64,000 nt of DNA from Aquibacillus kalidii (lineage in GTDB: Bacteria > Bacillota > Bacilli > Bacillales > Amphibacillaceae). Positions 34,901 through 43,762 of this stretch are shown one piece after another (the stretch's first letter is position 1; every line of letters starts with the position of its first letter). The notes under the pieces are model-generated. The model had not been told where the DNA came from, made no database searches, and saw only the letters and a program-made list of their open reading frames with translations. The DNA lies in the NCBI RefSeq assembly GCF_014280935.1, contig NZ_JACLZI010000059.1, forward strand, positions 1-64,000, read 5' to 3'. The position numbers and the translations under genes were made by a program.

Positions 34901-37716
34901 GGCTTGTTCAGTGGGATATCAAGATAATTATTTTCAAATACAGCTGTTTCACTACGTGTTCCTTGCTCTTGCCCATTGATTAATGGTTGGATTTCATATA
35001 CAGAATCATTTTTTCCATCCTTATCAACGAAATTAGTTCGCTCTGTAATTGGATCACTAGTTATTTTTTCGCCGTCACGATACAAATTAAACCCGATGTT
35101 AGCTGGATCAGTACCTAGCATACGCCAACTTACGAACACACCCTCCTCTGTCTTTACTGCAACAGGATCACGAGTTATATCTTCCATTTGTTTTAGTAAT
35201 ACTGTATCTGCCGGTGTTTCTAAGACATCTGATTGTTCCGAAATTCCACCTGCATTTACCGCTGCAACTTTATAAAAATATGGAATTGTCGTAAGTACAG
35301 TATTATCTGTATAGCTTGTCTCACGTGTTTGTCCAATAAGTGTATAGGTTCCATCTTCTTTTTCAGATCTATATACATTGTAGGAAACGGCTGTATCAAC
35401 AGCATCCCAGCTTAGAGTAATATCGTTTTTATTTACGTCACCTAATGTTAAATTTTCTGGTGCATCTGGTAGCGGTTGAGAGTCGTCAATCATTTTAACC
35501 TCTAGCGGCAAAGATGGTACCGTTTCTGTTCCAATATTGTCTATTGTAGAAACCGTGTACTCATACTCCAACCCAACCTCAACAGTTGTATCCGTATAGC
35601 TTGTCTCAGTAGTAGTATCAATTAATTCAACTTGATCTGAACCTTTCGTCTTACGATAGACATTATACTTTGCAGCTCCTTCTGCCCCTTGCCAGGATAG
35701 GCTTGCAGAAGCATTGTCTTGATCAAACGATTGGTCATCAAGTTTCAACGCGGATGGTGCTAACAAAATTGGCGTTAATTCTAATCCATTCGCGATTCCT
35801 GTTGAGCCACCGAAATGAACATTCATTTGCCCATCTGTTATACCCACTTCAGGGATTACCTTACTAGTAGAGCCTTGGCGTGGTGCATTTACACTGCCAT
35901 AATCTTTATCTTCAATCTTAACTTCTGTTCTCGCACTTCCAAGAAAGTCTGCAACGTACACTTTCACAGCGTATAAGCCGTTCGGCACATCCACATTAAA
36001 ATCCCAGCCAACGGAGAAATAACCAATCCAGTCACGCTGTAACAGGTCATCACCACCACGGTCACGCCAGATTACACCATCATTACTTGCCAGACCATAA
36101 CCGCGTTCTTTTGTATAAACGGTTGTAGGATTAACTTCTGTATAGCCTTCCAGTATTGGCGTACCCTCCGGACCAAAGTCGTACTTATACGTTGCCTCCT
36201 TTGTATTAATTTGAACAGGATCTGATTGTTCAGATTCCCCTTTACCATTAACTGCTGTAATCACAACATCGTACGTATTACCTTCTTCCATGCCAGTAAT
36301 GTTAAGCTGTGGAATAGTAGACGTACTAATCATTTCATATTCCGTTTCACTTGTAAGCTTACGATATATTCGATAAATATCTGCATTTTCTACCGCTTCC
36401 CAAGTTAATACTGCTCCAGCGTTACTAACACCTGAAACGGTTACGCCATTGGGTTTAGCTGGAACTGCTTCTGGTGCCTCAATGTCTGCTACATAACTCG
36501 CAAGTGAAGTGTCTAATTCCTTGATGCCACCAGATAGCAATCTAGCAATTTGAATTGCACCATATTCCTGAAAATGAGTATCGTCTGCTCTTCCGTCCGG
36601 ATATGCTTCATAAACCCCTGCATCTAAATGCATAAATACAGAAAGTGTACCCTGTGGTCCAATTTCATTAAAATAAGCACGACTGCTTGCACTTAAATCA
36701 ACCAATAACACATCTAGTTCCTCAGATACTTCCTTCATCCCTTGCACGTATCCAGGAAAACTTTCGTTAAAAATACCTGTGTCCGGATTATAGTCACGTC
36801 TATTCACAGGAGTCACTAGAATCGGGATTCCTCCGCGCTGACGGACGCCAGTGACATAGGTCTCTAAGTAAACTTTGTAATCTTCCACACTTGTATAGCG
36901 CTCTGGTACACTCTTTGTCGCATCGTTGTGACCAAATTGAATGAGTAAATAATCGTTCGGTTTGATTTCTCGCAGGATATTGTCCAAACGCCCTTCTGAA
37001 TAAAATGTTCGCGAACTCCTACCACCGATTGCTTGATTATCTACGGTTACTTCATCCTTAAAATAGCGCTCTAACATTTGCCCCCACCCTGCCTGCGGCT
37101 TCCAGTATGGATCATATGTTTGAGCAGTTGAGTCACTCGCCACAAAAACAGTTGGATGCTCAGCTTCTGTTCGCGATGGTAATGGTGTAATCGAAATAGC
37201 TATCATTTTTGCATTATCTCCTGAAAGTTCAATCGATAACTGGCCATCAATAACTGCTATTTCAAAATCGCGAGTCGTTGTTTCACCAGAATTTAATGTT
37301 ACATCTTGAACCTTCTGTATCTGCTCTGCCAACACACCTACATTAGAAGCTTCTTGTTTGTCACCTAGAATGACATCGACAGCATAATCCCCCGCAGGTA
37401 AATCTACCTGGAATGCTGTTTCCGAATAAGATACAAAATCCTTATCTAAAGCACTTCCACTATCTCGCACTGTTGCTGACACTTTACTTATATCAGCAAA
37501 TCCATAACCCCGTTCTTCACTATACCCAGTTTGATCAGAAACCTTTGTATAACCGGATTCAACTGCACTGTCTTCTGTGCCAAAGTCAAATTTCATTCCA
37601 GCAGGTTCCTCTTCTGCAAGGACTGGTATAGCTGTAAATGGGATACTTGTCACGACTAACAAAAGACTAAGCAAAATAGTGACGCACCGCTTGACTGGTA
37701 AAAACCCTTTTGACAT
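31999..37716 (-). CDS. wall-anchored bifunctional CE12 rhamnogalacturonan acetylesterase / PL11 rhamnogalacturonan lyase
   Basis: 1905 residues. Order: signal peptide (1-34); galactose-binding-like module (about 41-178); CE12 SGNH esterase (about 185-410) with ASDS (Ser196), GGRSSRTF, GHND (264-265) and DDTH (His381); FN3 (421-506); second binding module (508-650); FN3 (652-742 and 750-835); PL11 beta-propeller lyase (about 842-1440) starting MEDITRDPVAVKTEEG and carrying DVDGDGE and DFDGDGK calcium loops; Ig-like repeats; a helical FIVAR-like segment; an Asp/Ser-rich linker; and the sorting signal LPSTAT, hydrophobic helix, RKRR. It should deacetylate and cleave rhamnogalacturonan I at the cell surface by beta-elimination. 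GGGAGG precedes the ATG. A cre-like site lies upstream. Carrying both catalytic domains in one anchored chain is unusual. Confidence 0.93.
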   Translation of the reverse strand: MSKGFLPVKRCVTILLSLLLVVTSIPFTAIPVLAEEEPAGMKFDFGTEDSAVESGYTKVSDQTGYSEERGYGFADISKVSATVRDSGSALDKDFVSYSETAFQVDLPAGDYAVDVILGDKQEASNVGVLAEQIQKVQDVTLNSGETTTRDFEIAVIDGQLSIELSGDNAKMIAISITPLPSRTEAEHPTVFVASDSTAQTYDPYWKPQAGWGQMLERYFKDEVTVDNQAIGGRSSRTFYSEGRLDNILREIKPNDYLLIQFGHNDATKSVPERYTSVEDYKVYLETYVTGVRQRGGIPILVTPVNRRDYNPDTGIFNESFPGYVQGMKEVSEELDVLLVDLSASSRAYFNEIGPQGTLSVFMHLDAGVYEAYPDGRADDTHFQEYGAIQIARLLSGGIKELDTSLASYVADIEAPEAVPAKPNGVTVSGVSNAGAVLTWEAVENADIYRIYRKLTSETEYEMISTSTIPQLNITGMEEGNTYDVVITAVNGKGESEQSDPVQINTKEATYKYDFGPEGTPILEGYTEVNPTTVYTKERGYGLASNDGVIWRDRGGDDLLQRDWIGYFSVGWDFNVDVPNGLYAVKVYVADFLGSARTEVKIEDKDYGSVNAPRQGSTSKVIPEVGITDGQMNVHFGGSTGIANGLELTPILLAPSALKLDDQSFDQDNASASLSWQGAEGAAKYNVYRKTKGSDQVELIDTTTETSYTDTTVEVGLEYEYTVSTIDNIGTETVPSLPLEVKMIDDSQPLPDAPENLTLGDVNKNDITLSWDAVDTAVSYNVYRSEKEDGTYTLIGQTRETSYTDNTVLTTIPYFYKVAAVNAGGISEQSDVLETPADTVLLKQMEDITRDPVAVKTEEGVFVSWRMLGTDPANIGFNLYRDGEKITSDPITERTNFVDKDGKNDSVYEIQPLINGQEQGTRSETAVFENNYLDIPLNKPEGGETPVGDPYEYRANDASVGDVDGDGEYELIVKWDPTNSKDSSQSGYTGNVYVDAYEMDGTQLWRIDLGVNIRAGAHYTQFIVYDFDGDGKAEVAMKTADGTIDGKGNTIGRADADHRYTSGYVLQGDEFLTIFNGETGAEIDTVEYDPPRGDVGSWGDTYGNRVDRFLAGVAYLNGETPSLVMARGYYTRMVVVTYNFVDGKLEKQWKFDTNDEGYSDWVGQGYHSLSVADVDHDQKDEIIYGQVTIDDDGTGLYNSGLGHGDALHVSDFIPDRKGLEIYSVQEHTDSPYGYDMRDAETGEVIWGVETGLDTGRGLAADVDPNHKGAEAWAVDGAWNSTTGGLHSATGEKIAGSIPSSNFAIWWDGDLQRELLNHDWDEASSTGVGTIENWDYENNQTEVILRADGTLSNNGTKGTPALQADLFGDWREEAVWRLEDSSALRVYMTTDPTDEKIFTLMHDPQYRAAIAWQNVGYNQPPHPSFYIGSGMSTPSTPRIDVVETVNKDTSAPETSAEIEQTATNDWYNEDVTVNFTTTDAGSSVDATHYVVNNGKEQTGNSITLDKEGEHTINYWSVDEAGNVEEAKSVVIKIDKTAPTVTFSVDTGKTYTVADMVTITCEVTDELSGMDSSNCNVVDKPAYELGVGTHSVNKEYTDLAGNNTTKSLDYTVTVDFTSLAELTKQFNSDDANGLTAKLDAAKQSAEKGNTKAANNQLDAYINQVNASIEKSLTTDQAAILIELAKSLKNGETGEDPSGNGKIVLGKPAEVEAGKTYGIDGTKAKITMPDDLPNGTKVIVVSEESIEHDGLEQSGDILTVTFKFPEDSTPPTDAYTLVLGYKDNADAEKLAIYYFNEESGKWEQKGGDVDETNQTVSLEVPHFSTYGVFVEETATGEEDGADTDSGSNTDTDSDSGNDPAPNSGSNADVAGDGELPSTATTMFNWMLIGLIVVALGIALLIVRKRRVTE

Positions 37717-37828
37717 CTCTTAAAACCTCCCAAAATTAGTTGTTCTAATAGATTATCAGGGTTATTCCTCAGCATCCCCCCGTGATACTGAAGAAAAATA
37801 TTCCTTTCCTCCTTCCTCCCTTCATCTA

Positions 37829-37842
37829 TTAAAGCGCTTTCA
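37829..37842 (-). promoter_or_regulatory. cre-like site upstream of the CE12-PL11 gene
   Basis: On the minus strand TGAAAGCGCTTTAA, centred on the perfect palindrome AAAGCGCTTT, matches the cre consensus with one mismatch, 113 bases ahead of the start codon. Confidence 0.6.
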
Positions 37843-38103
37843 TTAATAGATGTTAGCATAGATTTATTTCTGACATACTACGAAAAACAGACATATATAA
37901 GTATAAAACAGAGGTATATTCGACATGAATTCCTATTAATTATTCAAATTCTATCAGTATTTGTTTAGCTATCTCGAATGAAGAGAGAGAATGAAAGAAC
38001 TTGTCACATCCATTTTGTAAACTATAGGAGTTAATTATTTATATCTTTAGTATTTCATATGCTGATTCAATCCGTTTTCAAAATTGACTATTCCATCCCC
38101 ATT
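37843..38103. other. AT-rich intergenic region
   Basis: Upstream region of the CE12-PL11 gene, probably with its promoter and YesN-type operator. No clear promoter hexamers could be fixed and no gene is supported. Confidence 0.4.
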
Positions 38104-38218
38104 ATGCGTCTTTCTATTAATCAAATGCGTCTACTTAGTGGGATTATGCGGCTTCCTTGAACAAAAAAATGCACCTGTTGACTAACCAAATGCGTCACCA
38201 TAGAGAATAAATTCGTCC
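38104..38218. repeat. 21-bp periodic ATGCGTC array, block 3 (6 units)
   Basis: Units at 38104, 38125, 38146, 38169, 38190 and 38211; all steps are 21 bp except one of 23. Same strand orientation as blocks 1 and 2. It directly abuts the broken 3' end of the dehydrogenase pseudogene. Confidence 0.8.
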
Positions 38219-38225
38219 ACGAAAG

Positions 38226-38604
38226 CTAAATAATAGTGGAATAGCATGTTTAACGGTAAGAAACGTCCCAGTCACATTAATATCTATCGTTTTCTTCCAG
38301 TCTTCCACGTCCATCGCCTCGATAGAATTAAGTACGCCAACGATCCCTGCTGCATTAGCAAAAACAATGTCAAGACGCCCCCATTACTGATCAACCGCAT
38401 CGTAAGCCGCTTCAACATCAGCATGATTTGCTATATCACAAGGTATTCCCATTGCATTTTTGACTATTTTCTCAACCTGTCTAACCGCTTCCTGATCTAG
38501 GTCATGAATGCGACTTTTGCACCCTTTTTAGCTAGACGAATCGTAGCTGCATGTCCCATTCCAGAGCCACCACCGGTAACAAATGCTACCTTTTGTTCTC
38601 CCAT
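38226..38604 (-). pseudogene. short-chain dehydrogenase/reductase pseudogene
   Basis: Reading the minus strand from ATG at 38604 (GGGG ahead) gives a classical SDR start: VAFVTGGGSGMGHAATIRLAKKGAKVA. A frameshift near 38505 shifts the frame to HDLDQEAVRQVEKIVK..GIPCDIANHADVEAAYDAVDQ. A TAA at 38394-38396 interrupts it. It resumes with WGRLDIVFANAAGIVG and DWKKTIDINVTGTFLTVKHAIPLL. Homology ends near 38226, before the catalytic YxxxK, where the 21-bp array begins. It is thus frameshifted, nonsense-mutated and 3'-truncated. The intact enzyme would have been an NAD(P)-dependent sugar or polyol dehydrogenase. Confidence 0.88.
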
Positions 38605-38710
38605 ATACGTCCCCACTTTCCTTTATCAGTTAAAATCTATTTATATTATAAACAACGTTCCTTTATCTATTCGAAATGGCTAGTTTAAGCGTTTGATTAA
38701 GTATTTAATG

Positions 38711-38742
38711 CAAAAAAATAGGCCCCCATCCATATGGAAACC
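38711..38742 (-). terminator. probable intrinsic terminator after the response regulator
   Basis: On the minus strand GGTTTCC pairs with GGGGGCC using three G-U pairs and is followed by TATTTTTTT. Confidence 0.5.
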
Positions 38743-38762
38743 TTGTATTCTTTCTTACCGTT

Positions 38763-40322
38763 TTAACCTGATTTAATTAGATCAGATGGTGTACATCCAG
38801 TAATCCGCTTAAAGATCTGACTGAAATACTGGGCATTATCACCAAATCCCAATCGCTCTGCTAATTCAAAAACTTTTATATCGTCTTCTTTTTCAATAAT
38901 GTTGACTGCCTTCTCAATTCTTGTTTTAGTTACATAAGAAGAGAATCTTTCCCCCACTTCTTTTTTAAAAAGCTTTCCTAAATAATCAGCATTCATAAAT
39001 AACTTTTCACTAGCGATCCATTGCAGAGATAAATATTGGTTTTCTAAATTTCGTTCTATTTCTTCCATCATTCTAATCACAACAGCCGAATATTTAGACC
39101 CTTTTTCCCGTTCATTAATTTGAATAATGTATAAGCAAACTTCTACAAAAAACTTTTTAAATTCTTGAAGTGTCTTCATATCTTCTAATCTAGAAATTTC
39201 TGTTAAATAATCCTCCTGATAATTACGGACACTTTTTTTTGCGATAGCCAGGTATAACTGAATGAAATAGGACTTTACTAAACTAGGCTTTATCCTCAAG
39301 TGTTCAATTTCCTTAAAAAAGTCATTCAATTCAACTTTCAATTCCTCATAGTGTGAAGACTTGATCAGCAAAATGATTCGGTTCCTATCATATTGGTACA
39401 AGACCTTATCATTATTATTCAGTTCTAATTGATTAGTTGGTGAGATAACACTTCCTGTCCCTAGATAAAAGAGCTGTTCTACTTGCTTCAAAATAGAATA
39501 ATACATCTCATTCATGCTGGAGATATCTCCAATACGACTTACTATTATTGCTACACCCTTTTTATCCGGATCCTTAAACTTGCTTTGAACTTGATTGAGT
39601 AACATAGTAAGCCTATCTTCTGAAATGTCGTTATTCAATAATACAATCAGGTCATTTCCAATTCCCGTATAAGTGACAAATAAGCTTTCGCCTAGAACTT
39701 CTACTATCAATTCTTTTAATAGGGCTATTCTTTGAAATTCATAGGGACTCTCTAGATGACAAAGTAGTAATCTGACATTTCTTGTGTCTCCCAGACTAGC
39801 CTGCAATAAAGTCTGAAATTGTTCTACTTTAGAAAGGGGCGCAACTCCATTTGTTAGTAGTTCCTTAAACATCACTTCTTGCTCTTGATAACTAAATTCA
39901 TCAGCTTTTTTTTCTATTTCTTGCATATAAATAGACTTCTGCTTTTGTTCATCTAGTTCTTGAACAAGTTCCATCAATGCTTGTTTTATTGACGTTTCAT
40001 TAGAAGGTTTTAATAAATAATGTTTCACACCAAATCGCATCGCTTTTTGCGCATACTCAAACTCACTGTACCCTGATAAATAGATCCATTTAATTGTTGG
40101 ATAATTTTCTTGTACTTTTTCTATTAGTTGAATCCCATCTAAGCCTGGCATCGTTATATCACTAATGACGATGTCCGGTTCATTTTCCTCAATAAACTTC
40201 ATGGCCTCTAGTCCATTCATTGCCGTACCAGCCAATACAACCCCCTGGTTCTCCCAATCAATTATGGTGGAAATTCCATCCAGAATCATTCGTTCATCAT
40301 CAACTAATAGCACCCTGTACAT
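38763..40322 (-). CDS. YesN-type response regulator with AraC DNA-binding domain
   Basis: 519 residues from the ATG at 40322, which has GAGGGAGA in front; the longer frame from 40388 overlaps the kinase gene. N-terminal receiver: LLVDDERMILDG, DIVISDITMPGLDG with the phospho-acceptor Asp, LLKP. A long middle region of unknown role follows, then a C-terminal AraC double helix-turn-helix (VFELAERLGFGDNAQYFSQIFKRITGCTPSDLIK). By similarity to YesN and by context it activates the rhamnogalacturonan genes. It overlaps the kinase gene by 23 bases, so the two are co-expressed. Confidence 0.92.
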   Translation of the reverse strand: MYRVLLVDDERMILDGISTIIDWENQGVVLAGTAMNGLEAMKFIEENEPDIVISDITMPGLDGIQLIEKVQENYPTIKWIYLSGYSEFEYAQKAMRFGVKHYLLKPSNETSIKQALMELVQELDEQKQKSIYMQEIEKKADEFSYQEQEVMFKELLTNGVAPLSKVEQFQTLLQASLGDTRNVRLLLCHLESPYEFQRIALLKELIVEVLGESLFVTYTGIGNDLIVLLNNDISEDRLTMLLNQVQSKFKDPDKKGVAIIVSRIGDISSMNEMYYSILKQVEQLFYLGTGSVISPTNQLELNNNDKVLYQYDRNRIILLIKSSHYEELKVELNDFFKEIEHLRIKPSLVKSYFIQLYLAIAKKSVRNYQEDYLTEISRLEDMKTLQEFKKFFVEVCLYIIQINEREKGSKYSAVVIRMMEEIERNLENQYLSLQWIASEKLFMNADYLGKLFKKEVGERFSSYVTKTRIEKAVNIIEKEDDIKVFELAERLGFGDNAQYFSQIFKRITGCTPSDLIKSG

Positions 40323-42084
40323 ATTCTCCCTCACTTTCATAAGGCAATGTAATGTGTACCTTCGTTCCCACATTGACTTTACTCTCAATTTCTATTCCAT
40401 AATGACTCCCTAACAAAAGGTTAATTCGATCATTGATATTGTTTATGCCAATACCAGTACCTTGTGGCTCAAAATCCCCTTTAAATATTTTTGATATGAA
40501 TGCTTCATCCATTCCTGGTCCATTATCTTCCACTGTAATTTGAATGTTATCCCCAAGCTGTTTGGCTGTTATAGAAATCTTGCATGTACCGATCATTTTT
40601 TGTAAACCATAACGAATCGAATTTTCTACTAATGGTTGAATGATAAACTTGGGTACAATGCATGTTAAAAAAGAGGACGGAATATCTGTATGAAACTCTA
40701 ATCTTTCTTCAAAGCGATAAGATTGAATGGTTATATAACTTTTTACAACAGAGAGTTCTTTTTCTAATGTTATTAACGAGTCTCTCATGCTAATAGAAGC
40801 ATGTAATATAAATCCAAGTGATTCTGCCATACTTGATATTTTATGATGACCTTCTACTTTAGCTGACCAATTAATAGATTCTAAGGTGTTGTATAAGAAA
40901 TGAGGATTAACTTGTGCTTGAAGTGTCTTAAATTCAGAATCTTTAATAACGAGTTGTTTTTTATAATTTTCCGCAATTAGTTGATTAATTTGATTCATCA
41001 TCTTTTTGAAGTTATTATGCATTTGCCCCGTCTCATCAAGTGGCATGGCAATCTCATCATCTTCATCATCTAATTGAAGATTACCCGTTTGTACCTTTTC
41101 CATTTTTTTATTTAACCCTTCAATAGGTCTAATTATACCGTTAACAAACCTGATGCCTAAAAACATTAAAATAATAAATAGTAAAATATAAACGATCATA
41201 ACGGCTACTTGCACGGTTGTAATGGCATGAAACATACTGTTATAGGGTGTCACAATCATATAGGTCCATTTTGTATGCTTGGCTGGACTGTACGTAATAA
41301 AATATCTTTCGTCTTTATCTTTGATGATGTTATATCCTTTTTCACCTTTCATACTAGCTGAATAGACAGGAGATAATTGCTCTTCAATAGGAAACACTTG
41401 ACGGTTATGTTCATCGAAAATAGCTAGCTGCGCGTTTTTCTCGTTCAACGTGTTGGAAAAATCATTCACAATCTCAGGTACATTCATTCGGACAGCAACC
41501 ATACCAAGTGGCTCTAATGATAAGTCAAAATAATAACGAACCTGTCTTGCCACGACAAAAGCCGAATCAGACTCATCCGGAAAAACCCATTTAAGCCCAC
41601 CTTGCCTCGCTGCAGTTTCTTCTTTTATGTCCAGTAATCGATCTTCACGCAACATATCGATATCATTACCTGATGCATACTCCTTATCATTCAAATCATA
41701 CACCTGTATGGATTCCACATAACTTTTTAAGGCGCCAATATCCAGTAATCTCTTCCTCAGCTCCATTCCAATTACATATTCTTGAAAGAAGTTGCTCTCG
41801 CTGTTTGCTAGCTGTACTAGATAGTTTTGTACATAAAAATCTGTTGCTACCTGATAGGATAATTGCTCCATCTTTTTAAGCTCATTCTCAATCGAATTAG
41901 ATGACACTCGTAAGGATTGGGCGGTTTGCCGAAATATCTCCTTGTTGTAAACATGGAACGCATGTTGCAAAATTGCTAAACCACCAATACTAAAAGCTAA
42001 CAAAATAAAGGAAATTAATAAAAACATTTTGTGCTTAAGACGCAGATTAGAATAAACGGTCTTTATCCTTTTGAACAAATGCAT
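40300..42084 (-). CDS. YesM-type sensor histidine kinase
   Basis: 594 residues. Membrane helix near residues 18-42, a dCache-like extracellular sensor, second helix near 285-310 (AVMIVYILLFIILMFLG), HAMP, the His_kinase domain with the phospho-His in NPHFLYNTLESINW, and a HATPase with EDNGPGMD and GTGIGINNINDR. It should sense an extracellular pectin-derived cue and phosphorylate the response regulator encoded next. Ribosome site GGGGGG abuts the ATG at 42084, so initiation at the TTG two codons later is possible. Confidence 0.92.
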   Translation of the reverse strand: MHLFKRIKTVYSNLRLKHKMFLLISFILLAFSIGGLAILQHAFHVYNKEIFRQTAQSLRVSSNSIENELKKMEQLSYQVATDFYVQNYLVQLANSESNFFQEYVIGMELRKRLLDIGALKSYVESIQVYDLNDKEYASGNDIDMLREDRLLDIKEETAARQGGLKWVFPDESDSAFVVARQVRYYFDLSLEPLGMVAVRMNVPEIVNDFSNTLNEKNAQLAIFDEHNRQVFPIEEQLSPVYSASMKGEKGYNIIKDKDERYFITYSPAKHTKWTYMIVTPYNSMFHAITTVQVAVMIVYILLFIILMFLGIRFVNGIIRPIEGLNKKMEKVQTGNLQLDDEDDEIAMPLDETGQMHNNFKKMMNQINQLIAENYKKQLVIKDSEFKTLQAQVNPHFLYNTLESINWSAKVEGHHKISSMAESLGFILHASISMRDSLITLEKELSVVKSYITIQSYRFEERLEFHTDIPSSFLTCIVPKFIIQPLVENSIRYGLQKMIGTCKISITAKQLGDNIQITVEDNGPGMDEAFISKIFKGDFEPQGTGIGINNINDRINLLLGSHYGIEIESKVNVGTKVHITLPYESEGEYVQGAIS

Positions 42085-42747
42085 CCCCCCTCTATATAGA
42101 AGTTATGAACAAATGTAATCACTCTCGGATGGTGTTTAATAGTTGGAAGTTTGTTAGGGCTTCTTAGAGGTAACTGTTAGTGGAAAAAATAATTGTGACA
42201 GCGTTTCCATTAGTTTAAATTATAAGTATGGAAATCTTTTCCGTCAATGCTATTCATGAAAGTAATTAATTTATGATTTCTAAGAATTTATTTTCTATAT
42301 AATTAAATAAATAGGGAAAGATATAACTGACAGCATTAATGATTTGAACATTTATTATCTGTTTTTTTCACAATACTACTGAATCTACCTTATACGTATA
42401 TATTTTATTTTCAAAAACAAATCATATAACGGACTAAGAATCAATAACTTTAAATAAGTGTATTTATAGACAATATAGGTGTTTTCATCTATAAATATGC
42501 AACTTAACACAATATACATACGAACGTTTTTATGAAAAACTCTTATCAATTGACACACGTACGTATGAGTGTTACTATTTCTCACTATAGGAAACGGTCT
42601 CTAGGTAAATTATAGAAATCGTTCTGCGGAAGAGATTGATAGTGATAGTTTAAGAGGTAAGCCTGGCCTTACTATCAAGGAACCATGGCTGCTGATTAAT
42701 AAATGGGCAATCTTTTTCAAAATATTTTTAAGGGAGAGTGTATAGAT
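42085..42747. other. AT-rich divergent intergenic region
   Basis: About 660 bases between the divergent kinase and GH43 genes. It contains the promoter candidate at 42550-42578 and a hairpin near 42644-42681 (GGTAAG, CCTTAC inside GATAG, CTATC). The strongly AT-rich middle shows nothing I can support as a gene. Confidence 0.5.
42550..42578 (+). promoter_or_regulatory. predicted sigma-A promoter for GH43 and symporter
   Basis: TTGACA at 42550-42555 and TACTAT at 42573-42578 with 17 bases between. It lies about 170 bases ahead of the GH43 start. Confidence 0.55.
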
Positions 42748-43734
42748 ATGGCAGAAGAAATATTGAATCCAATTGTGTTACAACGGGCGGATCCCTTCGT
42801 CTATAAGCATACAGATGGGTATTACTACTTTACAGGATCCTATCCTCTTTATGATCGCATTGTACTAAGGAGAGCAAAAAAGCTCAATGATCTCCACGAT
42901 GCAGAGGAAGTTGCTATTTGGTGGAAACATGATAGCGGTCCTTTGAGTGAATTGATTTGGGCTCCAGAAATTCATCGAGTGGATGGAAAGTGGTATATCT
43001 ATTTTGCTGCAGCACCTGATACAAACATCGATGATAATACGTTTAATCACAGAATGTACGTTCTTGAAAACGCATCCGATAATCCGATGGAAGGAACTTG
43101 GGTTGAAAAGGGTGAATTCAAGACAGAAATGTCAACGTTCTCACTAGATGCTACAACCTTTAATCATAAAGGAGTACAATATTACGTTTGGGCGCAGCAG
43201 GATTTAGAAATTAAGGGACACTCCAACTTGTACATTGCAAAAATGAAAAATCCATGGTCACTCGCATCGAAACCAGTTATGCTGACCAAGCCTGAACTAT
43301 CATGGGAAATAAAGGGATTCTGGGTTAATGAAGGACCAGCTGTTTTAGTTAAAAACGGAAAAGTATTCATCACTTATTCAGGTAGTGCTACTGGTGTTGA
43401 TTACTGCATGGGACTTTTAACGGCCGATGCTGAAAGCGATTTATTAAATCCCGACTCATGGACTAAGAGTCAAGAACCAGTTTTCCAAAGCTGCCCAGAA
43501 AACGGACAGTATGGCCCAGGACATAACAGTTTCACAGAGTCTGAAGATGGTAACGATACCATCCTTATCTATCATGCACGAAACTATACAGAATTGGTTG
43601 GCGATCCACTTTATGAGCCAAATCGCCAAGCACGTGCACAAAAGATTGAATGGGACGATCAAGGGAACCCTGTTTTTGGTAAGCCAGTACCAGATAAAAG
43701 ATGGACACCAAAAACACCAGAGGTTTTAAAGTAA
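42748..43734 (+). CDS. glycoside hydrolase family 43
   Basis: 328 residues, a bare five-bladed beta-propeller with no signal peptide, so it acts inside the cell on imported oligosaccharides. Catalytic base Asp15 in RADPFVY, the APEIHRVDGKWYIYFAA strand, the pKa-modulating Asp in SLDATTF and the catalytic acid Glu in GFWVNEGPAVL. It most likely removes arabinofuranosyl (or xylosyl) units, matching arabinan side chains of rhamnogalacturonan I. The ATG at 42748 has AGGGAGA ahead; the longer frame from 42703 lacks a ribosome site. Followed at 28 bases by a LacY-type symporter. Confidence 0.92.
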   Translation: MAEEILNPIVLQRADPFVYKHTDGYYYFTGSYPLYDRIVLRRAKKLNDLHDAEEVAIWWKHDSGPLSELIWAPEIHRVDGKWYIYFAAAPDTNIDDNTFNHRMYVLENASDNPMEGTWVEKGEFKTEMSTFSLDATTFNHKGVQYYVWAQQDLEIKGHSNLYIAKMKNPWSLASKPVMLTKPELSWEIKGFWVNEGPAVLVKNGKVFITYSGSATGVDYCMGLLTADAESDLLNPDSWTKSQEPVFQSCPENGQYGPGHNSFTESEDGNDTILIYHARNYTELVGDPLYEPNRQARAQKIEWDDQGNPVFGKPVPDKRWTPKTPEVLK

Positions 43735-43762
43735 TTTTTTAAAATGTTAGGGGAAATCTATT

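Noticed and set aside
38226-38604. Stop codons in the SDR copy read as recoding (pyrrolysine or selenocysteine)
   Set aside because: There is also a frameshift and loss of the catalytic half; the in-frame stop is TAA. Plain gene decay explains it.
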